DNA of 8,479 bases from Pseudomonadota bacterium. Its GTDB lineage: Bacteria > Myxococcota > Polyangia > Polyangiales > Polyangiaceae. This document shows, in pieces, positions 1 through 6,437 of the stretch (positions are counted from its first letter, which is position 1; the number at the start of each line of letters is the position of its first letter). The notes under the pieces are model-generated. The model saw nothing but the letters and a program-made list of their open reading frames with translations. It ran no database searches and was not told the origin of the DNA. Location: assembly GCA_023419055.1 (NCBI GenBank), contig JAEZYO010000130.1, positions 1 to 8,479 on the forward strand, read 5' to 3'. Made by a program: the position numbers and the translations under genes.

Positions 1-807
1 GTCGAGCGCCACGGCCGCAATCGCCCCGTCCAGAAAGCGCGCGCGCTCGCGGAAGACGACCAAGCGCCCCACGTGCCGTTCGAAGCTTCGGAAGAGCAAT
101 GCTGCGGCCGACAACGTTACCGTAGCCGTCACTGTTCCGAACAACAGAATGTGCCAGTCGCCCATCGCCCGCGTGGCACTACCGGGATTCGCTCCCGGTG
201 GAGGACCGACGTACATCACCGCAGCAAGAATCGGGAACGCGGCGCCAGTGACAGCGAGCCCGAGCGAGATCCAGTATGCGCGACCGGCGCGCGATTGTGC
301 CACCTTGATGCTCTGGTCGAGCACCGCGCGCGCGAAGGTGACGGACTCACGGACTTTGGTGTGCGCGGCCTTCGCCAATGCCGCTGCGAGGTGCACGGGG
401 ATGCCTTCGGGATACTTGGCTTCGAGAACGGCGGCGACGCTCTGCAAATCGACGAGCGTGCGACCGGAACTGATCCCCTCCAAGACCAGTGTCGCGGCCT
501 CGTCGTCATCGACCACGCCTGCGCCGTACCCAGGTACTCGGACTCCCATCAGGGCGCTGCGCATGCCCTGAATCGCCCAGTTGTGCACGGTGGTCTCCCA
601 CGCTCTGAACCCTCGATAGCCGACGACCAAGCCCCCCAGCCCTGCCAGCAACGAGATCCAAACCGCGAACGCGTCGAGCAGCGTCACATACAGGACTACG
701 ACCACGAGCTCCGCGAGGAACAGTGAAACGACCAGCCGCTGGAACTGAAACGACCCTTCCACCCGCGTGCTTAGATTTTTTGCCCATATCAAGAGCTTCT
801 CGCGCAT
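1..807 (-). CDS. Partial four-helix integral membrane protein of unknown function (C-terminus beyond window)
   Basis: The reading frame is open for 269 codons from ATG at 807 to the left edge with no stop, so the C-terminus is missing. Hydrophobic segments lie at about residues 25-43, 46-64, 178-200 and 219-239. This gives a helical hairpin near the N-terminus, a soluble loop of about 110 residues, and a second hairpin. The loop (about 70-175) is mixed charged/aliphatic, with an acidic VVDDDEAATLVLEG patch near 98-111 and an amphipathic Ala-rich stretch. A GGGAGAAGG purine tract about 6 nt upstream supports this start. It follows the discoidin-domain gene on the same strand after 157 bp, a gap large enough for its own promoter, and a perfect 7-bp inverted repeat lies just before the ribosome site. 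I do not recognise the family. That it is a real membrane protein is well supported by frame length and hydrophobicity; its function is unknown. Confidence 0.8.
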   Translation of the reverse strand, partial: MREKLLIWAKNLSTRVEGSFQFQRLVVSLFLAELVVVVLYVTLLDAFAVWISLLAGLGGLVVGYRGFRAWETTVHNWAIQGMRSALMGVRVPGYGAGVVDDDEAATLVLEGISSGRTLVDLQSVAAVLEAKYPEGIPVHLAAALAKAAHTKVRESVTFARAVLDQSIKVAQSRAGRAYWISLGLAVTGAAFPILAAVMYVGPPPGANPGSATRAMGDWHILLFGTVTATVTLSAAALLFRSFERHVGRLVVFRERARFLDGAIAAVALD

Positions 808-825
808 GGTGCACCTTCTCCCATT

Positions 826-847
826 CTCGTAGTCCCCACTCTACGAG
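826..847. promoter_or_regulatory. Operator-like inverted repeat upstream of the partial membrane-protein gene
   Basis: The arms CTCGTAG (826-832) and CTACGAG (841-847) are perfectly complementary and separated by 8 bp. The site is 18 bp upstream of the ATG at 807, next to its ribosome-binding site. It is not followed by a T-run in either direction, so a protein-binding site or 5'-UTR structure is more likely than a terminator. The function is inferred from symmetry and position only. Confidence 0.35.
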
Positions 848-864
848 TCGCGCAAGGGCGTTCG

Positions 865-883
865 CCGACGATGCGATCGTCGG
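865..883. other. Intergenic hairpin (8-bp stem, 3-nt loop)
   Basis: CCGACGAT (865-872) pairs perfectly with ATCGTCGG (876-883) around a GCG loop. It lies between the stop of the discoidin-domain gene (965) and the start of the next minus-strand gene (807). No T-run follows on the minus strand, so this is not a classical intrinsic terminator. It could stabilise the 3' end of the upstream mRNA or be regulatory. Confidence 0.35.
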
Positions 884-964
884 GCTTCGAACCCACCCAA
901 TCCCGCCCTCGTTGTGGGCTCTCGAGCATTGACGGTCGGCCTCGCGCCGGCCCCCCAAACCGCT

Positions 965-1753
965 TCATTTCACGTCGATCTCGGCGAGCCCTCCTCCGCT
1001 GCCGTAGAACGACTCGACGTTGATGCGCACGTGAGTGACGTCGCGGGCGTCGAGCTTCACCGTGACCGGGCCTTGATTCGATTCAATGGGCAGAAACTCC
1101 ACCTTGCCCGCCGCCACGAGCTTTGCCCGAGAGTAGGCCTCCACCTTGACCGCCTTGGCCGCGCGATCGCGGTAGTGGCCGTTCGTGGCGTTCCGCAGCA
1201 CGAGCGCCTGCACGTCGCGAGGTCGCGCAAAGCTGAGCTCGAGCCAACCGGTTTGCTGATGCGGGAGCAGCCAGTCGGTCTTGACCAAGCCGTCGATCGC
1301 CTGCTTGGCCGGGTAGTCGCTCGAGTAAGCGCCCGAAGCGCGCGCGGTAGAGACGTTGCGAAACAGCGCGAAGGCCGTCCCAGCGAGCAGCGACGAGGCG
1401 ACGACGAGCGCCAGCCATAGCAGCCGGCGCCTGCGCGCACCGGCGTCGCGGAGCCGAGCGATGGAACGGCGCCTGCCGGATGCCAGGCGACCGAGGAGCT
1501 CACGGTGGGCGGGCGTGATGTCGCGCTCCAGCATCGGTGTCCCGAGCGCAGAGCCTTGACGGCAGAGCTCGTCGAGCTCGGACGCGTCCACGTTCTGCGA
1601 AGCGCGCAGGCTTTCCAGCAGCCGCTCGCAATCCTCCAGCAAGAGCCGCAAGACAACGCCTACCTTACCGGCAGCCCACAGCCGCTCGACCGCGTCGTCT
1701 ACCTCTCGCGACAGCTCGAGGACCCGATGGCGATCGAGAGCTTCGGGCGTCAT
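965..1753 (-). CDS. Single-pass membrane protein with C-terminal discoidin/galactose-binding-like (F5/8 type C-like) domain
   Basis: This 262-residue protein has three parts. Residues 1-108 are cytoplasmic, mostly helical and Leu/Glu/Arg-rich. A transmembrane helix spans about 110-131 and is preceded by the strongly basic GARRRR, which predicts the N-terminus inside. Residues 135-262 form an extracytoplasmic beta-rich domain. That domain begins ARASGAYSSDYPAKQAIDG and continues with TDWLLPH, TGWLELSFARPRDVQALVLRN and a final THVRINVESFYG, the typical order of an F5/8 type C (discoidin-like) fold: 'S..Y.A..AIDG....W', 'WLEL.F..P..V..L.L' and 'V..I.V'. Such domains bind carbohydrates or lipids. 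The start is firm: GGAGAGG (1768-1762) lies 8 nt upstream, and the ATG overlaps the previous gene's stop as ATGA. The coupling suggests it works with the polytopic GT-C-like protein, for instance as a glycan-binding partner. The domain call is by motif recognition; ligand and partner are inferred. Confidence 0.82.
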   Translation of the reverse strand: MTPEALDRHRVLELSREVDDAVERLWAAGKVGVVLRLLLEDCERLLESLRASQNVDASELDELCRQGSALGTPMLERDITPAHRELLGRLASGRRRSIARLRDAGARRRRLLWLALVVASSLLAGTAFALFRNVSTARASGAYSSDYPAKQAIDGLVKTDWLLPHQQTGWLELSFARPRDVQALVLRNATNGHYRDRAAKAVKVEAYSRAKLVAAGKVEFLPIESNQGPVTVKLDARDVTHVRINVESFYGSGGGLAEIDVK

Positions 1754-3486
1754 GCAGCCAACCTCTCCGAAGGTGCCGCCTCATCGGAGGGTCGGGCGAG
1801 CGCGACCGCGACCGGTCTCCGAGCGATGAAGCGGAACAGAGGCCAGGCGGCGAGCACGGCGAGCAGCGAAAGCGCGCCGAACAGCGCCCGCGCCGGCGAC
1901 GTGCCGAAGTTCACCCGAACCCGGTACTTGCCAGGCTCGGGCAGCCTCAAGGCAACGCGGCCGGCCTTGCCGGTCTCGATGCTGACTTTCGCTGACCCCT
2001 CTACGGTGTCGACGTGCCAGCCCGGAAATAGGTGGAGCGAGAGCTCGACGGAGCCCGCCCGCTCGGCGAGGAGCTCGATGTCGTGCACCGAGCCGCGCGA
2101 CCAACTGCTCACGACTTCGATCTGAGGAGCACGAGCGACGAGGGACCGAGCCGGCGAGCGTGGGGCTGCGGGGACCGACCGGGGCAGGTATTCGTTGGCG
2201 GTCGTGTGATAGACGCCGTTACGAATCTCGGTCGTCGTCTCCGGAAAGCTGCCACGCGAAAATGGCTTCCCGACTTCGCAGAGGGGGACGGCGGCCAGGA
2301 GCGCGCCCGCACCGAGCACCAGGGCCGCGGGCTCGCGCCAGGAGGTTTGTCGAAACAACGAGGACCAGGACAGACCGATGGCCATGGCCGCCGCCAGAGC
2401 GGAAAGCCCGTGCAAGCGCCACGGGAACTGAATGAACCTCGTGAGCGGCAGCTTCAACCCCCAGAAAGCCTCGGCGTAGCTCGTCGAGAGGAACGCGAGC
2501 GCCACCGCCGCCGCGCACCAGGCGAACGCCTCTGCTCTCCCCCGACCGAGTACGAGCGCGAGCGCGGTGAGCGCCAGCGCGGCCAGGACAGCGGGCAATA
2601 GACCAAACTGTCCGAGCTCGAGCAGCGAGGAAACCCGGAGGAGTTGATTGAGCGGCTCGTTGTAGCCCTGGGTCGCGAGATCGATCTGCACGTAGCGCTT
2701 CTGAAAGAGCGCGGGCCCCGTGTAGATGGAGGAGGCAGCGAGCGAAAGCGCGAACGCCGTCCACATCAGCCCCACGTGCCGAAACGTTCGGCGCTGCACC
2801 AGCTGATACGTCGTCGCAAGACATACGGCTCCGAGCAACGCGGTGCCCCACAAGCCGCTGATGGCATGGCTGAACACCAGCATGGCGTGCACGGCGACGG
2901 CCAGGGCAGCGCGCCCGACGCCGTCTTCGATCGGGAGCGCGTGGGCGATGCGCCGGTAGCTCCAGACAGCCCAAGGTAAGAGAGCGAGCGCGGTATACTC
3001 CGCGATGTCCCCGCGAACGTAGATGTTCGCCAGGCGATACGGAGACCCGAGGAAGAGCAGGGCGGCGAGGAGCGCTGCGTCCGTGCGCTGCGTCTCGGCT
3101 TTGACAGCAACGTACGCGCCGACGCCCGACGCGATGGAGGCGAGCGCGATCCAGAGCTTGAGGCCCAAGACGGCCGATCCCGAGATCGCGGACAAGATCG
3201 CGCTGCCGGCGAACACGAGCGGCGCGTAGAAAACGAAGAACGGCGAGCCGAAGCCGCCGTAGAAGTCGGGAGCCCAGCGCGGATAGAGGTCGCCCTCACG
3301 CATCGCGGCCTCGAACTCGACGACGCGCAAGACGTACGCGTACCCCTCGTGCGAGTCGAACCAATGGTGCCGCCAGAGCGGCACGCATTGCGCGACGGCC
3401 ACCATCGCGATGATGGCCAGACACGAGCGGTCTAGCGACGCTGCCACCACGTACCCATTGCCTGCTCGCTCGAGAGCAAATGGCAT
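1750..3486 (-). CDS. Polytopic membrane protein of the PTPS-related / GT-C glycosyltransferase-like type
   Basis: From ATG at 3486 the protein has 578 residues. There are about ten or more hydrophobic segments between residues 20 and 405, a beta-rich extracytoplasmic region at about 405-530, and a last helix at about 533-556 before a basic tail. After the first helix, HHWFDSHEGYAYVLR and GDLYPRWAPDFYGGFGSPF (about 40-84) match the signature of the '6-pyruvoyl-tetrahydropterin synthase related' membrane family. That family resembles GT-C transferases, whose first outer loop holds an acidic residue (D44 or E47 here). RFIQFPWRLHG (350-360) is a second family motif. The C-terminal FPGWHV (488-492) resembles the YfhO-type periplasmic domain. 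A role in moving lipid-linked sugars onto an envelope acceptor is inferred, not shown. The frame extends upstream to ATG 3630, but those 48 residues are hydrophilic, cross a palindrome and have no clear ribosome site, so 3486 is preferred; even there the Shine-Dalgarno is weak. Confidence 0.85.
   Translation of the reverse strand: MPFALERAGNGYVVAASLDRSCLAIIAMVAVAQCVPLWRHHWFDSHEGYAYVLRVVEFEAAMREGDLYPRWAPDFYGGFGSPFFVFYAPLVFAGSAILSAISGSAVLGLKLWIALASIASGVGAYVAVKAETQRTDAALLAALLFLGSPYRLANIYVRGDIAEYTALALLPWAVWSYRRIAHALPIEDGVGRAALAVAVHAMLVFSHAISGLWGTALLGAVCLATTYQLVQRRTFRHVGLMWTAFALSLAASSIYTGPALFQKRYVQIDLATQGYNEPLNQLLRVSSLLELGQFGLLPAVLAALALTALALVLGRGRAEAFAWCAAAVALAFLSTSYAEAFWGLKLPLTRFIQFPWRLHGLSALAAAMAIGLSWSSLFRQTSWREPAALVLGAGALLAAVPLCEVGKPFSRGSFPETTTEIRNGVYHTTANEYLPRSVPAAPRSPARSLVARAPQIEVVSSWSRGSVHDIELLAERAGSVELSLHLFPGWHVDTVEGSAKVSIETGKAGRVALRLPEPGKYRVRVNFGTSPARALFGALSLLAVLAAWPLFRFIARRPVAVALARPSDEAAPSERLAA
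1762..1768 (-). promoter_or_regulatory. Shine-Dalgarno site of the discoidin-domain gene, inside the upstream coding sequence
   Basis: GGAGAGG on the minus strand lies 8 nt before the ATG at 1753. It is embedded in the last codons of the upstream membrane-protein gene. With the ATGA stop/start overlap, this indicates translational coupling and fixes the downstream start codon. Confidence 0.7.
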
Positions 3487-3542
3487 GCCGTAGGTTGCGC
3501 GGCGGTCTCGCGCCGATTCCGCGAGCGGACCGCGCCTCGAAG

Positions 3543-3566
3543 TGTGCCAAACCGAGCTCTGGCACA
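3543..3566. promoter_or_regulatory. Inverted repeat TGTGCCA-N10-TGGCACA
   Basis: The arms at 3543-3549 and 3560-3566 are perfectly complementary with a 10-bp spacer. The 24-bp dyad and its position about 57 bp upstream of the leftward start at 3486 are typical of a dimeric repressor or activator site. TGGCAC recalls a sigma-54 -24 element on either strand, but the GC of a -12 element falls one base off the required spacing, so an operator is the better reading. Confidence 0.4.
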
Positions 3567-3608
3567 TGGCAGTGCGACCGCGCTGTCCGGCTTTGTCCCG
3601 AAGGACGA

Positions 3609-3625
3609 TCGCGAAACCTTCGCGA
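3609..3625. other. Short palindromic hairpin TCGCGAA-N3-TTCGCGA
   Basis: The 7-bp arms (3609-3615, 3619-3625) are perfect around an ACC loop. The repeat lies in the divergent region with no T-run on either side. It could be an operator or an mRNA leader structure. It overlaps the first codons of the longer, disfavoured leftward start at 3630. Confidence 0.35.
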
Positions 3626-3681
3626 GACAATGCTCGCGGTTCAGGGAGCGCGGATCGACGCCTTCATGGAGGCGCTCGGCA

Positions 3682-3708
3682 TTGTCAATTCACTCTCGTA
3701 GGTGACAA
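3682..3708. promoter_or_regulatory. Inverted repeat TTGTCA-N15-TGACAA
   Basis: The 6-bp arms at 3682-3687 and 3703-3708 are perfect, with centres 21 bp apart, about two helical turns. The repeat lies 110 bp upstream of the preferred DUF3025 start and covers the alternative GTG start at 3702. The left arm overlaps the candidate TTGACA -35 box for the leftward genes, so a bound factor could affect both directions. Function is inferred from symmetry only. Confidence 0.35.
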
Positions 3709-3818
3709 CCGGGTTGGCAGGTGATCCTCGACCTCCCGCCCGGCCTCGTTTCCTCCTTTTCGCGGTCTTTTTCGCGCTCTGGACCCCATCACTCGACCCC
3801 TTGCTAAGGTCGAACGGA

Positions 3819-4643
3819 ATGCATCGGCTCGTCCGGCCGCCCTATCGCGACTTTCACCCGCGCTTTCGAGCGGCGCTCGAGCGCCTCTCCTCGTTGCCGC
3901 GGCCCGAGCACTACGACGAGCTCGCCGCGCTGGTCCCGCGAGCCCCGGGCGTCGAGCTTCCACGCTTCGTGACCGAGAGTCGCGAAGCCGTACGCCGCGC
4001 CGGCGGGTACGAGGCTCACGTTGCGACGCTGCGCGCGGTCCCCACGCGGCCCGGGCATTGGCACGACTTCTTCAACATGTGCGTCTGGGCGCACTTTCCG
4101 AAGCTGCGCTGGGCTCTCAACGCGCTCCACGTCGCGGCGCCGGGTGAGAGGGATCCACGCAACGGCCGCACGCCCGCGCAGAACCTGGCGGCGACCTTCG
4201 ACGAGGCCGGCATGCTGGTCGTGAGCAAGAGCGGCGAGCTGCTCGAAGAGCTCCGTGACCTGCACTTCAAGCAAGCGTTCTGGGAGCGGCGCGCGGAGTT
4301 GCTCTCCAGCACCCGCTTCTGGGTGGTCGGCCACGGCATGCTCGAGTCACTGCTCGCCCCGCACCCAGGACTGACCGCTCGAAGCCTGCTCGTCGACTGG
4401 TCCGCCGTCGAGGCGGCCGAGTCGAGCGCGACCGAGCCGGACGATGCGCTCCGTCTTGCGCTCGATGACGTCGGCGCCGCGCATATCGAGAGCTGGCACG
4501 CTCGCCGGGCCGTGCTGGATCCCATTCCGGTGCTCGCCATTCCCGGCTACTGCGAGAACGAAACGGCCGCCTTCTACGACGATAGGCGGCACATTCCGTT
4601 CGACCCGTGCTCGCGCCGCCACGCGCGCGCGCTCAGCGACTGA
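3819..4643 (+). CDS. DUF3025 family protein
   Basis: The 274-residue protein shows the conserved order I associate with DUF3025. GHWHDFFNMCVWAHFPKLRW (79-98) is followed by ALNALH, then AATFDEAGMLVVS (124-136), FWERRAEL (154-161), FWVVGHGMLESLLAPHPGLT (167-186), and near the end PVLAIPGYCENETAAFYDD (237-255). Family function is not established. The invariant-looking W81-H82-D83, D128-E129, H172 and E176 suggest a possible metal- or substrate-binding site, which is inference. No signal peptide is present with this start. ATG 3819 is chosen because AAGG lies about 9 nt upstream and the homologous region begins soon after. An in-frame GTG at 3702 would add 39 residues with a hydrophobic stretch (FLLFAVFFALW) and cannot be excluded. 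The gene is monocistronic and converges on the next gene with an 11-bp overlap of their 3' ends. Confidence 0.85.
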   Translation: MHRLVRPPYRDFHPRFRAALERLSSLPRPEHYDELAALVPRAPGVELPRFVTESREAVRRAGGYEAHVATLRAVPTRPGHWHDFFNMCVWAHFPKLRWALNALHVAAPGERDPRNGRTPAQNLAATFDEAGMLVVSKSGELLEELRDLHFKQAFWERRAELLSSTRFWVVGHGMLESLLAPHPGLTARSLLVDWSAVEAAESSATEPDDALRLALDDVGAAHIESWHARRAVLDPIPVLAIPGYCENETAAFYDDRRHIPFDPCSRRHARALSD

Positions 4644-5157
4644 TCGCGCCCCGACCAAGCGCCGCCGCGTGGTGGAGATCGATGCCATGCGAGAGAGGAT
4701 CGGCGTGCCGATGGGCGAGCCGCCACTCGTTGCCCTCGCGTTGGTAAACGAGGGTCACGCGGAGCCCCCAGTCTTGCGGGGGCAAACCGCCCACCTCGCC
4801 TCGAGCGTGCTCGATGGTGGCGAGCACGATCATGTCCTCGCTAGCGTATGCCTGAACCAGCTCCTGCTTCAGCGAGCCGTTCTTGAAGAACGAACGCATC
4901 GCGTCCATCCGCTTCTGATCGGCGCCGCGGCTCGGCTTGCCACCGAACGGCGACATGAGCGTGAAGTCCTCGGCGATGGAGATCAACGCTTGGTAGCGGT
5001 CGACGTCTCCGCGAAGGAGCGCGTCGTTGGCCTGTTCCGAGCGGTTGATGAGATCCCGAACGGCGTCGGAGAGCGCACGCTTTTCGGCGGGAGTGCAGGC
5101 GAGCAGGAGGGACGCGAGGCCCCCGAGCGCCGCGGAGACGAGAAATCGTATCGACAT
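4633..5157 (-). CDS. NTF2-like (SnoaL/DUF4440-type) lipoprotein
   Basis: The 174-residue protein starts with a lipoprotein signal: MSIRFLVSAALGGL, a hydrophobic core and the lipobox LLAC, giving lipidated Cys21. The mature part (about 28-155) is a single alpha+beta cone of the NTF2/SnoaL superfamily. Helix 1 (RALSDAVRDLINRSEQANDA) leads to DVDRYQALISIAEDFTLMSPFGG, and the domain ends with VTLVYQREGNEWRLAHRHADPL, the hallmark last two strands of DUF4440-like proteins ('W.l.hrH.dp'). The family includes isomerases and small-ligand binders, and many secreted members have no known substrate. An upstream in-frame ATG at 5193 would add 12 residues before the signal peptide; 5157 is preferred because it begins directly with the n-region. 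Neither start has a strong Shine-Dalgarno. The gene lies 108 bp downstream of the xylanase-like lipoprotein on the same strand, with hairpins between. Confidence 0.85.
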   Translation of the reverse strand: MSIRFLVSAALGGLASLLLACTPAEKRALSDAVRDLINRSEQANDALLRGDVDRYQALISIAEDFTLMSPFGGKPSRGADQKRMDAMRSFFKNGSLKQELVQAYASEDMIVLATIEHARGEVGGLPPQDWGLRVTLVYQREGNEWRLAHRHADPLSHGIDLHHAAALGRGAISR

Positions 5158-5202
5158 GCCGAAACCATGGGCCTCGGCAGGTACTGAAGCCATTGATACG
5201 AT

Positions 5203-5219
5203 TTCAGCGAAGTGCTGAA
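5203..5219. other. Inverted repeat TTCAGC-N5-GCTGAA upstream of the NTF2-like lipoprotein
   Basis: The 6-bp arms (5203-5208, 5214-5219) are perfect. The repeat is about 46 bp before the preferred lipoprotein start. It could be an operator or part of a tandem-hairpin 3' structure of the upstream xylanase-like mRNA. Confidence 0.3.
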
Positions 5220-5239
5220 CTGTATTCAGGTCAACCCAA

Positions 5240-5258
5240 CGAGCGCACGCTGCGCTCG
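5240..5258 (-). terminator. Possible weak terminator or 3'-end hairpin after the xylanase-like gene
   Basis: CGAGCGCA (5240-5247) pairs with TGCGCTCG (5251-5258) around a 3-nt loop, beginning 8 bp after the xylanase-like stop codon. On the minus strand the stem is followed by TTGGGTTGACC, only moderately T-rich. Termination may be partial, allowing read-through into the lipoprotein gene. Confidence 0.4.
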
Positions 5259-5265
5259 CCGTTGC

Positions 5266-6387
5266 TCACTGACTCTCGACGACGTTCGCGACAGGGAGGT
5301 CGACCTTCCCGACGCCGCCGCCCACCTCGACGAGAATCTTGGCCTCGAGCAGGTTCCCGAGATCCATCCCCAAGCCCTTCCACGCGTCGAAGTGTTGGGT
5401 CAGCGAGATCACGCCGCATTGACGAGCCGTCTTGCGAACGCTGTAGTACTGAATCCAGTTGGTCGTGTTGGAGCAACGCGTACCGCCGGAGCCGGTCGTG
5501 GGGCGCGTGTACATGATGTACGTGCCTCCGTCGATCGACACTTCGCCCTCGTTGGTCGTCATGCCCGGATTGATCGGCATGTTGTTGAATGAATCTTCCA
5601 CGATGTACCATTCGACACAGGGGTTCGTGGACCAACCGTACATGCCGATGTAGGAGTAGCCGCCTGCGCTCCCGCTCTTCTTGGCGACGAACTGTGCGCT
5701 GATTGTCCCGTGCTGCTCGTAAGGCTTCGGCGAGGCTCCGAATCCGCCCCATTCATAGCCGAGCCGACCCAAGTAGCCTCCCGCGTTGTTCCAGCTGGCG
5801 GTGAAGGCCGGGACGCTATAGGTCGTAAGCTCCCCCATTCCGGTGTTCGACCAGATTTCCCAGCCGAGGTTGCCCTGGCCGCCGGTGCCGTTGCCCGAGT
5901 GCTGCGCAGCGCCTGACGTGGGCATCGCCGCGTTGCAGTCCGGTTGACCCAACGCGCCGCCGCTGCCAGCGCCACCTCCGCCGGTTCCGGCGCCACCTCC
6001 GCCGGCTCCACCACCTCCGTTCGAAGTCCCGCCCGCGCTCGTGCCACCAGCCCCGGCTCCGCCGCTCGACACGCCACCGCCCGAAGAGCCGCCGTTCGGA
6101 AAACCACCCGTACCGAACTGGCCTCCGGTCCCGGACGTTCCGCCCGTACCCACGAAACCGCCCGTGTTCGACGCTCCACCGGTGCTCACGAAACCGCCCG
6201 TGCTCGACGCTCCACCGGTGCTCACGAAACCACCCGAGCCGCTCCCTCCGACGGCGCTCGCGGTCCCGCCCGTGCTGCCGGATCCGCCACCAGCTCCGCC
6301 GCTCCCACCAGAAGGGTTCTGTTCTCCGCAAGCGGCGCAGACGAACAAGGAGGACAATGCCAAAATCAACTTCGAGGAGTGGCGCAT
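5266..6387 (-). CDS. Lipoprotein with glycoside hydrolase family 11 (endo-xylanase-like) domain
   Basis: The protein has 373 residues from ATG at 6387. Residues 1-20 are a lipoprotein signal (MRHSSKLILALSSLF, lipobox CAAC, Cys20). Residues 26-147 are an almost pure Gly/Ser/Thr/Ala linker, and 151-366 form a GH11-like beta-jelly-roll. Matches to GH11 include ASWNNAGGYLGRLGYEW, YSYIGMYGWSTNPCVEWYIVE (candidate nucleophile E259), EVSIDGGTYIMYTR, IQYYSVRKTA, HFDAWKGLGMDLG and ILVEVGGG (candidate acid/base E354). GH11 enzymes hydrolyse internal beta-1,4 bonds of xylan. The family's thumb motif (PSIxG) is not recognisable; GGTRCSN stands there instead, with C305 and C324 possibly forming a disulfide, so substrate range may differ. 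The protein should be tethered to the outer membrane with the enzyme reaching outwards. AAGG about 12 nt upstream supports this start; the frame extends to 6441, but the added residues come from a 12-bp tandem repeat and disrupt the signal peptide. Confidence 0.87.
   Translation of the reverse strand: MRHSSKLILALSSLFVCAACGEQNPSGGSGGAGGGSGSTGGTASAVGGSGSGGFVSTGGASSTGGFVSTGGASNTGGFVGTGGTSGTGGQFGTGGFPNGGSSGGGVSSGGAGAGGTSAGGTSNGGGGAGGGGAGTGGGGAGSGGALGQPDCNAAMPTSGAAQHSGNGTGGQGNLGWEIWSNTGMGELTTYSVPAFTASWNNAGGYLGRLGYEWGGFGASPKPYEQHGTISAQFVAKKSGSAGGYSYIGMYGWSTNPCVEWYIVEDSFNNMPINPGMTTNEGEVSIDGGTYIMYTRPTTGSGGTRCSNTTNWIQYYSVRKTARQCGVISLTQHFDAWKGLGMDLGNLLEAKILVEVGGGVGKVDLPVANVVESQ
5947..6312 (-). repeat. 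Low-complexity Gly-rich linker coding region of the xylanase-like lipoprotein
   Basis: Residues 26-147 consist of GG-dipeptide-rich units (GSGG, STGGAS, GTGG, GAGG). It is a flexible spacer between the lipid anchor and the catalytic domain. On the opposite strand it reads as an artefactual proline-rich frame. Such linkers are common in myxobacterial surface lipoproteins as I recall them. Confidence 0.8.
6151..6237 (-). repeat. 36-bp direct repeat inside the linker (2.4 copies)
   Basis: Units at 6151-6186 and 6187-6222 differ at one base (6167 versus 6203); a third partial copy covers 6223-6237. Each codes for a 12-residue unit related to GFVSTGGASSTG. The near identity at DNA level points to recent in-frame duplication, so linker length may vary between strains. 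Confidence 0.8.
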
Positions 6388-6406
6388 CGAGTACGTACCT
6401 TGGGTA

Positions 6407-6437
6407 AGTGAGGTCACCAGTGAGGTCACCAGCGAGG
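6407..6437. repeat. 12-bp tandem repeat upstream of the xylanase-like gene
   Basis: AGTGAGGTCACC is repeated exactly at 6407-6418 and 6419-6430, followed by a degenerate AGCGAGG. Each unit contains the dyad GTGA-GG-TCAC. It lies 20-50 bp before the preferred start at 6387, so it may be a doubled operator in the leader or promoter. If translation began at 6441 it would instead encode the SLVT repeat. Confidence 0.6.

Larger units (their letters stand above)
3487..3818. promoter_or_regulatory. Divergent intergenic region with a cluster of inverted repeats
   Basis: About 330 bp separate the divergent GT-C-like gene and the DUF3025 gene. The region holds three perfect inverted repeats (listed separately). 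It also has a TTGACA hexamer on the minus strand (3688-3683) that could be a -35 box for the leftward operon, although no convincing -10 lies 16-18 bp further. Either gene could start slightly inside this region: leftward ATG at 3630, rightward GTG at 3702. I see no RNA gene or credible small gene here. Confidence 0.5.

Noticed and set aside
880..900. TTCGAA-containing T-arm-like sequence resembling a tRNA
   Set aside because: No matching acceptor stem, D-arm or anticodon arm can be built at the right distances on either strand.
1505..2601. Long plus-strand frames opposite the GT-C-like and discoidin-domain genes
   Set aside because: Their translations are Arg/Glu/Ala-rich without motifs. 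The minus-strand frames show transmembrane segments, family motifs and a coupled start, so these are GC-rich shadows.
3555..3580. Possible sigma-54 promoter around TGGCAC
   Set aside because: The GG and GC dinucleotides are one base off the required 10-bp spacing on both strands.
3487..3630. N-terminal 48-residue extension of the GT-C-like protein
   Set aside because: It is hydrophilic, overlaps two palindromes, lacks a ribosome site and lies before the expected N-terminal helix.
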